This document shows positions 6,733 to 13,407 of a stretch of 24,470 nucleotides of DNA, one piece after another. Within the stretch, counting starts at the first letter, position 1. Every line of letters starts with the position of its first letter. The stretch is from JAVWIF01 sp036639635 (GTDB lineage Bacteria > Bacillota_I > Bacilli_A > Erysipelotrichales > Erysipelotrichaceae): the NCBI GenBank assembly GCA_036639635.1, contig JAVWIF010000023.1, positions 1 through 24,470 of the forward strand, written 5' to 3'. Under the pieces are notes generated by a model, which saw nothing but the letters and a program-made list of their open reading frames with translations, was not told the DNA's origin and made no database searches. Made by a program: the position numbers and the translations under genes.

Positions 6733-9087
6733 TTATTTAGCTTTTAAAGCGCGCATAGAATTTAATATGGCAAGTAGTGTGACACCAACATCCGCAAACA
6801 CACCCATCCACATATTCGCAAATCCAAAAGTTGCTAATATTAAAATAATAATTTTTATTCCCAAAGAAAACGTAATATTCTGCCACAAGATACGCATTGT
6901 TTTCTTCGCAATTTGAATTGCTTGTGCAAGGGCCACCAAATCATCTTTCATCAAGACAACATCTGCTGCCTCAATTGCTGCATCACTTCCAATTCCACCC
7001 ATCGCAACACCTATATCGGCTCTTGCTAGAACTGGTGCATCATTAATGCCATCACCAACATACGCAACTTTACGTCCTCGTGAAACACTATGCAACAAAT
7101 GTTCTAATTGTTCCACCTTATCGCCTGGTAAAAGTTGCATATGCACTTCATCAAGCCCTAATTCTCGTGCTAACTTTTCACCAACCACGCGACGATCTCC
7201 ACTTAACATTACACATTTTTTAATCCCTATCGCTTTTAATAAACGAATTGCTTCTTTACTCGTATCTTTTATTTCATCATCAATTACCAAATAGCCCATA
7301 TATACTTGATTCTTCGCTATATGAACATTACTCCCTATAGAAGTTGTCTTTTCATAGCCAATATGGTGCTTTTCCATCAACTTTGCATTCCCTAAAATAA
7401 CATCTTCTCCATCAATCACAACATGAATTCCATTACCTGCAACTTCTTCATATTGAGCAATTTTTGTATCATCAATATCTTTGCCATAGGCTTTCTTAAT
7501 AGATTGGGCAATGGGGTGACTTGAATAGTTTTCTCCATATGCGCCAAGACGTAGCAAGTCATCTTTACTTCCATTTATCGCCACTATTTCAACAACTTTG
7601 AAATTACCTTTTGTTAACGTTCCCGTTTTATCAAATGCTACAACATCGATTTTTTGTAATGCTTCTAAATAATTTCCACCTTTAATTAAAATTCCTTTTT
7701 TACTAGCTGCTCCAATACCTGCAAATAATCCCAATGGTACTGAAATAACCAATGCACAAGGACATGATACTACTAAAAATGTTAATGCTCGATATACATA
7801 TACTTCAAGTTGTGCATCTGGTATGACAAGCATTGGAAGAAGTACCAAAAGTAAAGCTAATCCAACAACAATGGGTGTATATATTTTTGCGAACTTCGTA
7901 ATAAATTTTTCCATTGGTGCTTTTTTACTACTCGCATTCTCAACCAATTCTAAAATTCTAGATACACTAGATTCTCCATATACTTTACTTACACGCACAC
8001 ATATAACACCATTCAAATTCAGTGTTCCTGCTAGTATTTCTTCATTGACCCCAATTTCTTTAGGGTTTGACTCACCTGTTAACGCTGACATATCTAGTGT
8101 ACTATTTCCTTCAATTACCAAGCCATCCAAAGGTACTCTTTCGCCAGGCTTAATACGAATAATATCATTAACTTGAACACTTTCAGGGCTTACTTTTACT
8201 TCTATATTATCCTCTACTTTATTGGCATACTCTGCGCGAATATCCATGAGTTCACTAATTGATTTACGTGATCGATTAACCCCAAAGGATTGAAACATCT
8301 CTCCTATTTCATAGAATATCATAACTGCAACACCTTCTTCATAAGATTGCACACCAAAAGCTCCTAACGTCGCTACACTCATCAAAAAGTTTTCATCAAA
8401 CACTTCTCCTTTTAAAATATTTCGTAACGCTTGATAAACTACCCCACCACCTGCAAATAGATAGGCAATTACAAATAGCCAAACACCATATACTTCTTTC
8501 TCAAATATGATACCTAATACAAAGAATATAATCCCAATATATAAACGATAACTTTCATGTAAGGAAAAAGGTGAATATTCCTTTTGTTCACTTGCTTTAT
8601 CTAATTCAATACTAATATCATCTTCTAAAGTTGGTACAATCTGTATAATTTCTGTTAAAGTTTGTGTTTCTTTACTTATATCGCTCACTTCAACATAAAG
8701 CACTCCACTCGTAAAGTTCAAACTTGCATCTAATACATTATCCATATGCTTTACGTATACTTCTATTTTATTCGCACAAGTCGCACAATCTAGTCCTTTA
8801 ATATATAGTTTGCGTCCACTCATATTGGTTTTCGTGATATGTGCCTCACTATCACAATCACAATGGACATGATCATGTATTTCTTTTACCAAAACTTCAG
8901 GTTCTAATTCTTTTATAACCTTAATAATCGCTCGTTCAACATTTACATCATCTATTTCTACTTGCATTTTCTTTTGAACAAAATCAACATTTGCACTTTG
9001 GACACCTTCTAATTTAGCAACATGTTTTTCGATTTTATTTGCACAAGAGGCACAATCTAAATCTTCTAATACATAACTCTTTTTCAT
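6733..9087 (-). CDS. cadA: Zn2+/Cd2+/Pb2+-exporting P1B-type ATPase with two HMA domains
   Basis: A 784-residue heavy-metal pump. Two metal-binding HMA domains lie at the N-terminus, with CxxC at Cys12/Cys15 and Cys101/Cys104 (DCASCANK, DCATCANK). A His/Cys-rich linker (HDHVHCDCD, residues 71-79) lies between them. Then come the transmembrane bundle, the actuator loop TGES (337-340), the intramembrane CPC motif (442-444, SCPCALVIS), the phosphorylated Asp486 in DKTGTLT, the SSHP nucleotide-binding motif, and GDGINDAP. CPC together with the C-terminal Lys (GIKIIILI) and Asp (VFADVG) membrane residues points to the P1B-2 class (Zn/Cd/Pb) rather than Cu. GAGGAGAG precedes the ATG. It is 16 bases behind an ArsR/SmtB repressor gene and is expected to be induced by its metals through that repressor. 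Confidence 0.93.
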   Translation of the reverse strand: MKKSYVLEDLDCASCANKIEKHVAKLEGVQSANVDFVQKKMQVEIDDVNVERAIIKVIKELEPEVLVKEIHDHVHCDCDSEAHITKTNMSGRKLYIKGLDCATCANKIEVYVKHMDNVLDASLNFTSGVLYVEVSDISKETQTLTEIIQIVPTLEDDISIELDKASEQKEYSPFSLHESYRLYIGIIFFVLGIIFEKEVYGVWLFVIAYLFAGGGVVYQALRNILKGEVFDENFLMSVATLGAFGVQSYEEGVAVMIFYEIGEMFQSFGVNRSRKSISELMDIRAEYANKVEDNIEVKVSPESVQVNDIIRIKPGERVPLDGLVIEGNSTLDMSALTGESNPKEIGVNEEILAGTLNLNGVICVRVSKVYGESSVSRILELVENASSKKAPMEKFITKFAKIYTPIVVGLALLLVLLPMLVIPDAQLEVYVYRALTFLVVSCPCALVISVPLGLFAGIGAASKKGILIKGGNYLEALQKIDVVAFDKTGTLTKGNFKVVEIVAINGSKDDLLRLGAYGENYSSHPIAQSIKKAYGKDIDDTKIAQYEEVAGNGIHVVIDGEDVILGNAKLMEKHHIGYEKTTSIGSNVHIAKNQVYMGYLVIDDEIKDTSKEAIRLLKAIGIKKCVMLSGDRRVVGEKLARELGLDEVHMQLLPGDKVEQLEHLLHSVSRGRKVAYVGDGINDAPVLARADIGVAMGGIGSDAAIEAADVVLMKDDLVALAQAIQIAKKTMRILWQNITFSLGIKIIILILATFGFANMWMGVFADVGVTLLAILNSMRALKAK

Positions 9088-9103
9088 AATTGCTCTCCTC
9101 TTT

Positions 9104-9457
9104 TTACTCTAAACAATGCGCAAGTCCTGCATCATAAATCAGTTGGATATGGGCATCGTCTAAAGAATAGAATATATTTTTTCCACTTCTTCGATATTTA
9201 ATCAAACGATTTTGCCGTAATAATGACAATTGATGAGAAACTGCAGAATGACTCATTTCAAGTAAACAAGCTATATCACAAACACACAATTCTTCTTCAA
9301 ATAATAGACTTAATATTTTTAATCTTGTTGGATCACTAAACATTTTAAATAAGATGGACAAATTATTAAATTTATCTTGTGATAACATTTTTTGTTGTAA
9401 ACGCTCCACCGTTTCTTGATGAACAAGAATCTCTTCACACTCTAATCTTTCTTTCAT
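9104..9457 (-). CDS. ArsR/SmtB-family metal-responsive repressor (CadC/CzrA-like)
   Basis: A winged-helix metalloregulator of about 117 residues, which leaves its operator when metal binds. The helix-turn-helix includes MSHSAVSHQLSLLRQNRLI and the wing YRRSGKNIFYSL. Two possible metal sites are visible. One is the CVC pair in ELCVCDIACLL (alpha3 type, with Cys near the N-terminus), as in CadC/ArsR. The other is D-x-H...H-C in DDAHIQLIYDAGLAHCLE (alpha5 type), as in SmtB/CzrA. A GTG-initiated frame begins at 9478, but ATG at 9457 has AGAGGA with an eight-base spacer and is preferred. It sits directly upstream of the P1B ATPase and has its own promoter and operator, so autoregulation of a two-gene metal-resistance operon is the natural reading. 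Confidence 0.9.
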   Translation of the reverse strand: MKERLECEEILVHQETVERLQQKMLSQDKFNNLSILFKMFSDPTRLKILSLLFEEELCVCDIACLLEMSHSAVSHQLSLLRQNRLIKYRRSGKNIFYSLDDAHIQLIYDAGLAHCLE

Positions 9458-9473
9458 ATCCCTCATCCTCTCA

Positions 9474-9499
9474 AACACTTGAACAACTGTTCATATGTA
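9474..9499 (-). promoter_or_regulatory. 12-2-12 type operator for the ArsR/SmtB repressor
   Basis: TGAACA-AC-TGTTCA (9480-9493) is a perfect six-base inverted repeat with a two-base centre. Symmetry continues outward to about nine of twelve matching positions. This is the usual SmtB/CzrA/CadC operator form. It lies just downstream of the -10 element and covers the likely transcription start, where a bound repressor would block the polymerase. Confidence 0.82.
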
Positions 9500-9527
9500 T
9501 TATATGATACATTCCTTGTTTTGTAAA
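9499..9527 (-). promoter_or_regulatory. Sigma-A promoter of the repressor-ATPase operon
   Basis: On the minus strand TTTACA (9522-9527) and TATAAT (9499-9504) are 17 bases apart. The -10 box touches the operator at 9474-9499. Confidence 0.87.
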
Positions 9528-9531
9528 CTAT

Positions 9532-9578
9532 AAAACAAAAAAGTTTCATGGCACTTTATCTTCGGTGTATCATGAAAC
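9532..9578 (-). terminator. Second (distal) terminator after glycerate kinase
   Basis: On the minus strand GTTTCATG (9571-9578) pairs perfectly with CATGAAAC (9543-9550), followed by TTTTTTGTTTT. It stands just upstream of the metal-resistance promoter, insulating it from glycerate kinase transcription. Confidence 0.82.
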
Positions 9579-9622
9579 ACTCTATTACGATTCACGTTTA
9601 GTATCATAGCTTAAATTTATTG

Positions 9623-9646
9623 AAAAAAGATGACTTTCATCATCTT
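9623..9646 (-). terminator. Proximal terminator overlapping the glycerate kinase stop
   Basis: AAGATGA pairs with TCATCTT (minus strand, 9640-9646 with 9627-9633) around a six-base loop and runs into a T-tract. The stem begins inside the stop codon of the glycerate kinase gene. GC content is low, so efficiency alone may be modest. Confidence 0.65.
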
Positions 9647-10778
9647 AGTTTTTAAAATATAATATTGTTTTCATAATTCCATAGGTTGCATTATATAATT
9701 TCTCTGGTGCATTTTCTAATGCTTGTTGAAACGTCATCGCACGATCTGCAATACTATACACACCAATAAACCCTAAGTCGTATAGTTCTTGATAACCAAT
9801 GCCTAACGCACCACTGATACAAATGCAAGGCTTATGATGCGCATTTGCAACCTTAATAATGCCTGCAGGAACTTTTCCAAACATGGTTTGATGATCACTT
9901 TGTCCTTCACCAGTAATAACTAAATCTGCACTTTCTACTTGCTTATCAAAATCACTATAGCTTACTAGAAGTTCAATCCCAGCTCTCATCTGTGCTCCTA
10001 AAATTCCAATTAAAACTGCACCAATACCTCCTGCTGCTCCTCCACCCATACACTTATTTATATCAATATTCGTATAGCGAAGAATTTGATTACGATAGTT
10101 TTCCATTGCTAAATCTATTTTTTTTATTTGATTTGGAAAGAATCCTTTTTGTTTACCAAACACAAAAGTTGCGCCTTCTTCTCCTAATAAATAGTTTTTC
10201 ACATCACATGCTGCTATTAATTCAATATCTTTTAAATAATTCAAACGATTAAAATCGATGAATCTAATCTTTTCTAGATTCATCGCTTGAGGAGATAAGT
10301 ATTTATGTTTACTATCATAAAAGCGTGCTCCTAGACTCTGCAATAAGCCCATACCACCATCATTCGTAGCACTCCCACCTAATCCTATAATAATCTTTTT
10401 ACAACCTTTTTGAACAGCATCTAAAAGTACTGTCCCTACTCCAAAACTACTACCAAAAAATGGCATTCTTTTTTCTCTTTCATACATATTTAAACCAATA
10501 ATATTGGCAACTTCAATCACTGCAGTCTGTCCATTTTCAATTATCGTATATTCACTTTGAATATGTTTTCCATAAGCATCACTCGTACTCACTTGCTGCG
10601 TCTTACCTAAACAGGTTTCACAAAAAGCATCAACAGTGCCCTCTCCACCATCTCCTATTACATAGGAGACAACCTCGATACTTTCGTCTACGTTATGAAT
10701 GCCTTCTTCAATTTTTTTTGCGACTTCTTTTGACGTCATGCAACCCTTATAAGAATCACAGGCAACTACTACTTTCAT
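9645..10778 (-). CDS. glxK: Glycerate kinase (GlxK/GarK family)
   Basis: A 377-residue kinase phosphorylating D-glycerate to phosphoglycerate (2- or 3-phosphate is not decidable from sequence). The N-terminus VVVACDSYKGCMTSKEVA is the family signature. GLGGSATNDGGMGLLQSLG (about 132-150) and GGGAAGGIGA are glycine-rich substrate/nucleotide loops. LVITGEGQSDHQTMFGKVPAGI (about 285-306) is the conserved catalytic-domain block. Length is normal for the class II glycerate kinase family. A modest GGAAGTGATG site precedes the ATG at 10778. It is a single-gene unit: two terminators follow, and a divergently oriented DJ-1/PfpI gene lies 183 bases upstream. No sugar-acid or glyoxylate pathway genes are adjacent. 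Confidence 0.93.
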   Translation of the reverse strand: MKVVVACDSYKGCMTSKEVAKKIEEGIHNVDESIEVVSYVIGDGGEGTVDAFCETCLGKTQQVSTSDAYGKHIQSEYTIIENGQTAVIEVANIIGLNMYEREKRMPFFGSSFGVGTVLLDAVQKGCKKIIIGLGGSATNDGGMGLLQSLGARFYDSKHKYLSPQAMNLEKIRFIDFNRLNYLKDIELIAACDVKNYLLGEEGATFVFGKQKGFFPNQIKKIDLAMENYRNQILRYTNIDINKCMGGGAAGGIGAVLIGILGAQMRAGIELLVSYSDFDKQVESADLVITGEGQSDHQTMFGKVPAGIIKVANAHHKPCICISGALGIGYQELYDLGFIGVYSIADRAMTFQQALENAPEKLYNATYGIMKTILYFKN

Positions 10779-10812
10779 TTCATCACTTCCATGTTCTTTT
10801 TTGCTTTTCTTT

Positions 10813-10826
10813 TGTTAATTTTAACA
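10813..10826. repeat. Perfect TGTTAA-TT-TTAACA palindrome upstream of glycerate kinase
   Basis: A 14-base AT-rich inverted repeat with a two-base centre lies 35-48 bases before the glycerate kinase start. On the minus strand it overlaps a TG-T-TAAAAT extended -10-like sequence, where an operator would be expected. AT-rich palindromes occur by chance in such DNA, so this is a candidate only. Confidence 0.35.
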
Positions 10827-10928
10827 CAATTCCATATAAAAATACTATAGAATTTAATTATTACCAAAATAATATCTCTTCATACATTTGAAAACTCTAC
10901 ACTTATATCTTTATCTCCTTTTCATTAG

Positions 10929-10937
10929 TGCTATAAT
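10929..10937 (+). promoter_or_regulatory. Extended -10 promoter of the DJ-1/PfpI gene
   Basis: TGCTATAAT gives a perfect TATAAT with the TGn extension. The -35 region is weak, as is common for extended -10 promoters. It is about 25 bases before the start, followed by GGAGGG (10950-10955) as binding site. Confidence 0.75.
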
Positions 10938-10961
10938 GAATACGACATTGGAGGGTTTATT

Positions 10962-11495
10962 ATGAATGTATTATGTATTCTTACAGATGGATTTGAAGAA
11001 TTAGAAGCAGTTGGTACGATTGCACTTTTGCGTAGAGCAGGTATATCTGTTAATGTAGCTTCCCTTGATAAGGAAAGTGCCACTGGTCGTTTTGATATTG
11101 CCTTAACAAACTTAACAAGATTAGAAGAAATTAATGTAAGTGAGTATGATGGTTTGTTTTTACCAGGAGGACCACATTATCAAAAAATAGAAGCAAGTGC
11201 GTTAGTTATGAATATTCTTGCTACCTTTATAAAAGAAAAAAAGATAGTAGCAGCTATTTGTGCTGCCCCAACGATTCTTGGACGTCAAGGATATTTAAAG
11301 AACAAACAATATACTTGCTATACAAGTATGAATGAAGACTTTGGAGGAAACTATTGTGATCAATATGTTGTTTGTAATGATAATATGATTACTGGACGAA
11401 GTGCTGCAGCTACTATTGACTTTGCTTTTGCACTAATAGAAAAATTGTTAGGAAAAGATAAAGCATTAGAAGTAAAAGCTTCCATTTATTACTAA
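10962..11495 (+). CDS. DJ-1/PfpI (YajL/ThiJ-like) family protein
   Basis: A 177-residue single-domain protein of the DJ-1/PfpI superfamily. DGFEELEAVGTIALLRRAG carries the conserved Glu15. LFLPGG is the oxyanion region, and AAICAAPTILG has the reactive Cys100 at the nucleophile elbow. The late stretch ITGRSAAATIDFAFALIEKL is typical of the YajL/DJ-1 group. Members have been described as stress-protective chaperones or glyoxalase/deglycase-like enzymes, and these activities are debated. GGAGGG sits six bases ahead of the ATG. It has its own extended -10 promoter and a strong terminator directly after it, so it is a monocistronic unit, divergent from glycerate kinase. Confidence 0.9.
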   Translation: MNVLCILTDGFEELEAVGTIALLRRAGISVNVASLDKESATGRFDIALTNLTRLEEINVSEYDGLFLPGGPHYQKIEASALVMNILATFIKEKKIVAAICAAPTILGRQGYLKNKQYTCYTSMNEDFGGNYCDQYVVCNDNMITGRSAAATIDFAFALIEKLLGKDKALEVKASIYY

Positions 11496-11508
11496 TATTT
11501 GACTTTCT

Positions 11509-11540
11509 CCCATTCTAGAAACTAGAATGGGTTTTCTTTT
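11509..11540 (+). terminator. Rho-independent terminator after DJ-1/PfpI gene
   Basis: CCCATTCTAG (11509-11518), loop AAA, CTAGAATGGG (11522-11531): ten perfect pairs followed by TTTTCTTTT. A textbook intrinsic terminator 14 bases after the stop. Confidence 0.93.
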
Positions 11541-11575
11541 ACCACTAAGCTTTGAAAAAAAACAAAATCGCAATT

Positions 11576-11609
11576 CCTATCAAAATAACTTTGTGCTATA
11601 ATTGATAGG
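11576..11609. repeat. Eight-base inverted repeat flanking the corA promoter
   Basis: CCTATCAA (11576-11583) and TTGATAGG (11602-11609) are perfect complements, separated by 18 bases that contain most of the core promoter. The right arm starts at the last base of TATAAT and ends about at the transcription start. It could be an operator for a dimeric regulator or a coincidence. It is unlikely to form in the RNA because the left arm precedes the start site. Confidence 0.45.
11594..11602 (+). promoter_or_regulatory. Extended -10 promoter of the corA leader
   Basis: TGCTATAAT is identical to the extended -10 of the DJ-1/PfpI gene 660 bases upstream. The -35 region (about TTCCTA) is poor. Transcription would start near 11609, giving a leader of about 110 bases before corA. 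Confidence 0.8.
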
Positions 11610-11626
11610 CAAAGAAAGAAGGTGTT

Positions 11627-11712
11627 GTTATGTCCCCAGATCCCGCGAGTTGTAAGTTCGAAAAACATCATAATACAGGAGACATAACTTCATGCCTCCT
11701 GTAAAAAGGAGG
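11627..11712 (+). promoter_or_regulatory. corA leader RNA with mutually exclusive hairpins that hide or free the Shine-Dalgarno
   Basis: Three perfect pairings compete. Stem A: GTTATGTC (11627-11634, containing the leader-peptide ATG) with GACATAAC (11681-11688). Stem B: TACAGGAG (11674-11681) with CTCCTGTA (11696-11703). Stem C: CCTCCT (11695-11700) with AGGAGG (11707-11712), loop GTAAAA. C buries the corA ribosome binding site; B uses the same CCTCC strand and would free it. The 3' strand of A lies in the loop of B, so A and B could form a pseudoknot. This is the arrangement of a translational switch. It does not match the M-box, T-box or other riboswitch consensus that I can recall. The switching model is inference from base pairing; no energies were computed. 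Confidence 0.65.
11630..11704 (+). CDS. 24-codon leader peptide upstream of corA, beginning MSPDP
   Basis: A short open reading frame between the corA promoter and corA. It starts with ATG at 11630, has AGAAGG (11617-11622) seven bases before it, and stops at 11702-11704, three bases before the corA Shine-Dalgarno. The peptide begins MSPDPASCKFEK and ends in SCLL. Codons 3-6 (CCA GAT CCC GCG) are G/C-rich and include CCC and GCG, which are uncommon in this AT-rich region. The Pro-Asp-Pro start closely recalls enterobacterial MgtL (MEPDP...), whose Asp-Pro run destabilises the translating ribosome at low Mg2+ and so controls a Mg2+ transporter gene. The gene downstream here is also a Mg2+ transporter. 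Function as a regulatory uORF is inference; the reading frame, its binding site and its position are seen directly. Confidence 0.68.
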   Translation: MSPDPASCKFEKHHNTGDITSCLL

Positions 11713-11719
11713 AATAAAC

Positions 11720-12670
11720 ATGTTAGAATTTTACAAAACGTTTGACAATGTTACCAAAAAAATAGACACCCTAGAGTCTGGGTGTTGGATTAATGCTGTA
11801 GCTCCAACCTTAGAAGAAAGTGAATACTTAATTAATGAAGTTGGTGTATTACCAGAATTTATTAAAGCATCTTTAGATGAGGAAGAGAGTTCACATATTG
11901 ATAAAGATATTGATGAAAATCAAACACTAGTTATTGTGGATTACCCTAGTGCTGAAGATGATGATATAATTACTAAAAATGATACAACGCTTTTATATAC
12001 AACACTTCCTTTAGGTGTTGTGATTATGAAAGGCTACATTATTACTATTTCACTATACGATAATTTAAATATAGAAGATATGACAAGAGGAAGAATTAAA
12101 GGTATTAATACAGAGATGAAAACACGTTTCTTATTATTATTAATGCTTCGTATTTCACAAAGATTCTTAATTTACCTACGTCAAATTGATCGTATTTCTT
12201 CACGTACTGAACACTTACTACATCAATCTATGAAAAATAAAGAATTAATTCAAATGTTAGGATTAGAAAAGAGCTTAGTATATTTTTCTACTTCATTAAA
12301 AACCGATGAAGTAACTTTAAATAAGATTATGCGTGGTCGTCTTTTAAAATTATATGAAGATGATCAAGATTTATTAGAAGATGTATTAATTGAAATCCAT
12401 CAAGCGATTGAGATGTGTAATATATATTCTAATATCCTATCTGGTACCATGGATGCCTTTGCTTCTGTGATTTCCAATAACTTAAACATCGTTATGAAGA
12501 TACTAACTGTTATTACTATTGTTATGGCAATCCCTAATATTGTCTTTAGTTTTTATGGAATGAACGTCAGTGGCTTATTTATTCCTCAATGGTGGTTTCC
12601 AACTTTATTAGCTGTTATCGCGTGCCTTATCGCAATTCTAATCTTCAGAAAAAAGGATATGTTTCATTAG
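11720..12670 (+). CDS. corA: CorA-family Mg2+ (divalent cation) transport protein
   Basis: A 316-residue member of the CorA/2-TM GxN family, pentameric inner-membrane channels that take up Mg2+ (also Co2+, Ni2+). The large N-terminal cytoplasmic domain is acidic (EEESSHIDKDIDENQ). A long helical stretch (about residues 130-255) corresponds to the stalk. The C-terminus has two membrane helices around the diagnostic selectivity motif in SFYGMNVSG (GMN at about 279-281), and a basic tail (RKKDMFH). Length is normal. AAGGAGG precedes the ATG by eight bases, and that site can be masked by the leader RNA. It is followed directly by a terminator, so corA is transcribed alone with its leader. Regulation by a Mg2+-sensing leader is suspected. 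Confidence 0.94.
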   Translation: MLEFYKTFDNVTKKIDTLESGCWINAVAPTLEESEYLINEVGVLPEFIKASLDEEESSHIDKDIDENQTLVIVDYPSAEDDDIITKNDTTLLYTTLPLGVVIMKGYIITISLYDNLNIEDMTRGRIKGINTEMKTRFLLLLMLRISQRFLIYLRQIDRISSRTEHLLHQSMKNKELIQMLGLEKSLVYFSTSLKTDEVTLNKIMRGRLLKLYEDDQDLLEDVLIEIHQAIEMCNIYSNILSGTMDAFASVISNNLNIVMKILTVITIVMAIPNIVFSFYGMNVSGLFIPQWWFPTLLAVIACLIAILIFRKKDMFH

Positions 12671-12692
12671 CAGAAGAAATTCTGCTTTTTTT
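12669..12692 (+). terminator. Rho-independent terminator after corA
   Basis: AGCAGAA (12669-12675), loop GAAA, TTCTGCT (12680-12686), then a T-run. The stem starts within the corA stop codon. Confidence 0.88.
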
Positions 12693-12695
12693 ATC

Positions 12696-12718
12696 AAAAA
12701 AAAATCCCCTAAGGGATT
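12696..12718 (-). terminator. Rho-independent terminator after DUF308 gene / his region
   Basis: On the minus strand AATCCC pairs with GGGATT (12713-12718 with 12703-12708) around a four-base loop, followed by a long T-run. It overlaps the stop codon of the DUF308 gene and faces the corA terminator tail-to-tail. Confidence 0.85.
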
Positions 12719-13346
12719 AATCTTTCTCAACGAGATTTGCTTCTCCGTCAATACATTCATGTTCACACTTGTCTTTTTTAGATAAATCTAATATTTCATC
12801 ACTGTTATCTCCATATGTTTTAACAATGTGTTTATAATACAATACTGTATAAACATTGGCAACTGCATCTAAAAACAATAAGAAGCTAAAGATATTATGT
12901 AATAATTTACTATCAAAGGTAAAGAGAATTAAACTAAGACCTATCAGCATAGGAACAATTGCTAATCCTATATGAATTGTCCATTGAGAATCTTGTAGGC
13001 GTAGTAGATTCATTGAAAACTGTAAACGTAAAGTAGAATCTAGAACTACTAACCCTGAAATAACCAATGGATAATTATCAACGATTACATTTGGTTTAAT
13101 AGCAACAATCAAACCTGCAATACAAGTTAAAACACCCCATGAAAAGGTAAAGTCATTTGGTTTTAAATACTCTTTTTTAAAGAAGTAAACCAATACTTGA
13201 AACAACCCGATAAGCACAATTGCTATTCCTGCAATCTGGAAAAAACTAAGAAATTCACTTTGTGGTATCATATAAGAAATTACCGCAAAGATTACATAGA
13301 ATATAGAAACAATTAATAGCTTCCAATTTTCTATTTTTATATTCAT
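12717..13346 (-). CDS. DUF308/HdeD-like membrane protein
   Basis: A 209-residue membrane protein with six likely helices arranged in pairs: LLIVSIFYVIFAVISYMIP, FQIAGIAIVLIGLFQVLVYFF, WGVLTCIAGLIVAI, LVISGLVVLDS, IGLAIVPMLIGLSLILF and IFSFLLFLDAVANVYTVLYY. The pattern resembles the DUF308/HdeD family, whose best-known member supports acid resistance in Escherichia coli. The biochemical role is unknown. The C-terminal tail is hydrophilic with several Asp/Glu and two Cys (CEHEC). TAGGAGGG precedes the ATG. It lies 61 bases after hisE with no terminator in between, so it may be read from the his operon or from a weak local promoter. No link to histidine synthesis is evident. Confidence 0.75.
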   Translation of the reverse strand: MNIKIENWKLLIVSIFYVIFAVISYMIPQSEFLSFFQIAGIAIVLIGLFQVLVYFFKKEYLKPNDFTFSWGVLTCIAGLIVAIKPNVIVDNYPLVISGLVVLDSTLRLQFSMNLLRLQDSQWTIHIGLAIVPMLIGLSLILFTFDSKLLHNIFSFLLFLDAVANVYTVLYYKHIVKTYGDNSDEILDLSKKDKCEHECIDGEANLVEKD

Positions 13347-13407
13347 ATCAAGCCCTCCTATTTATTGTATTTATCATACCACATATTTACTCAAATAATG
13401 AATAATA

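Noticed and set aside
11609..11719. M-box (ykoK) Mg2+ riboswitch in front of corA
   Set aside because: The leader is too short (about 110 bases) and lacks the conserved M-box segments. The pairings seen are of a different kind.
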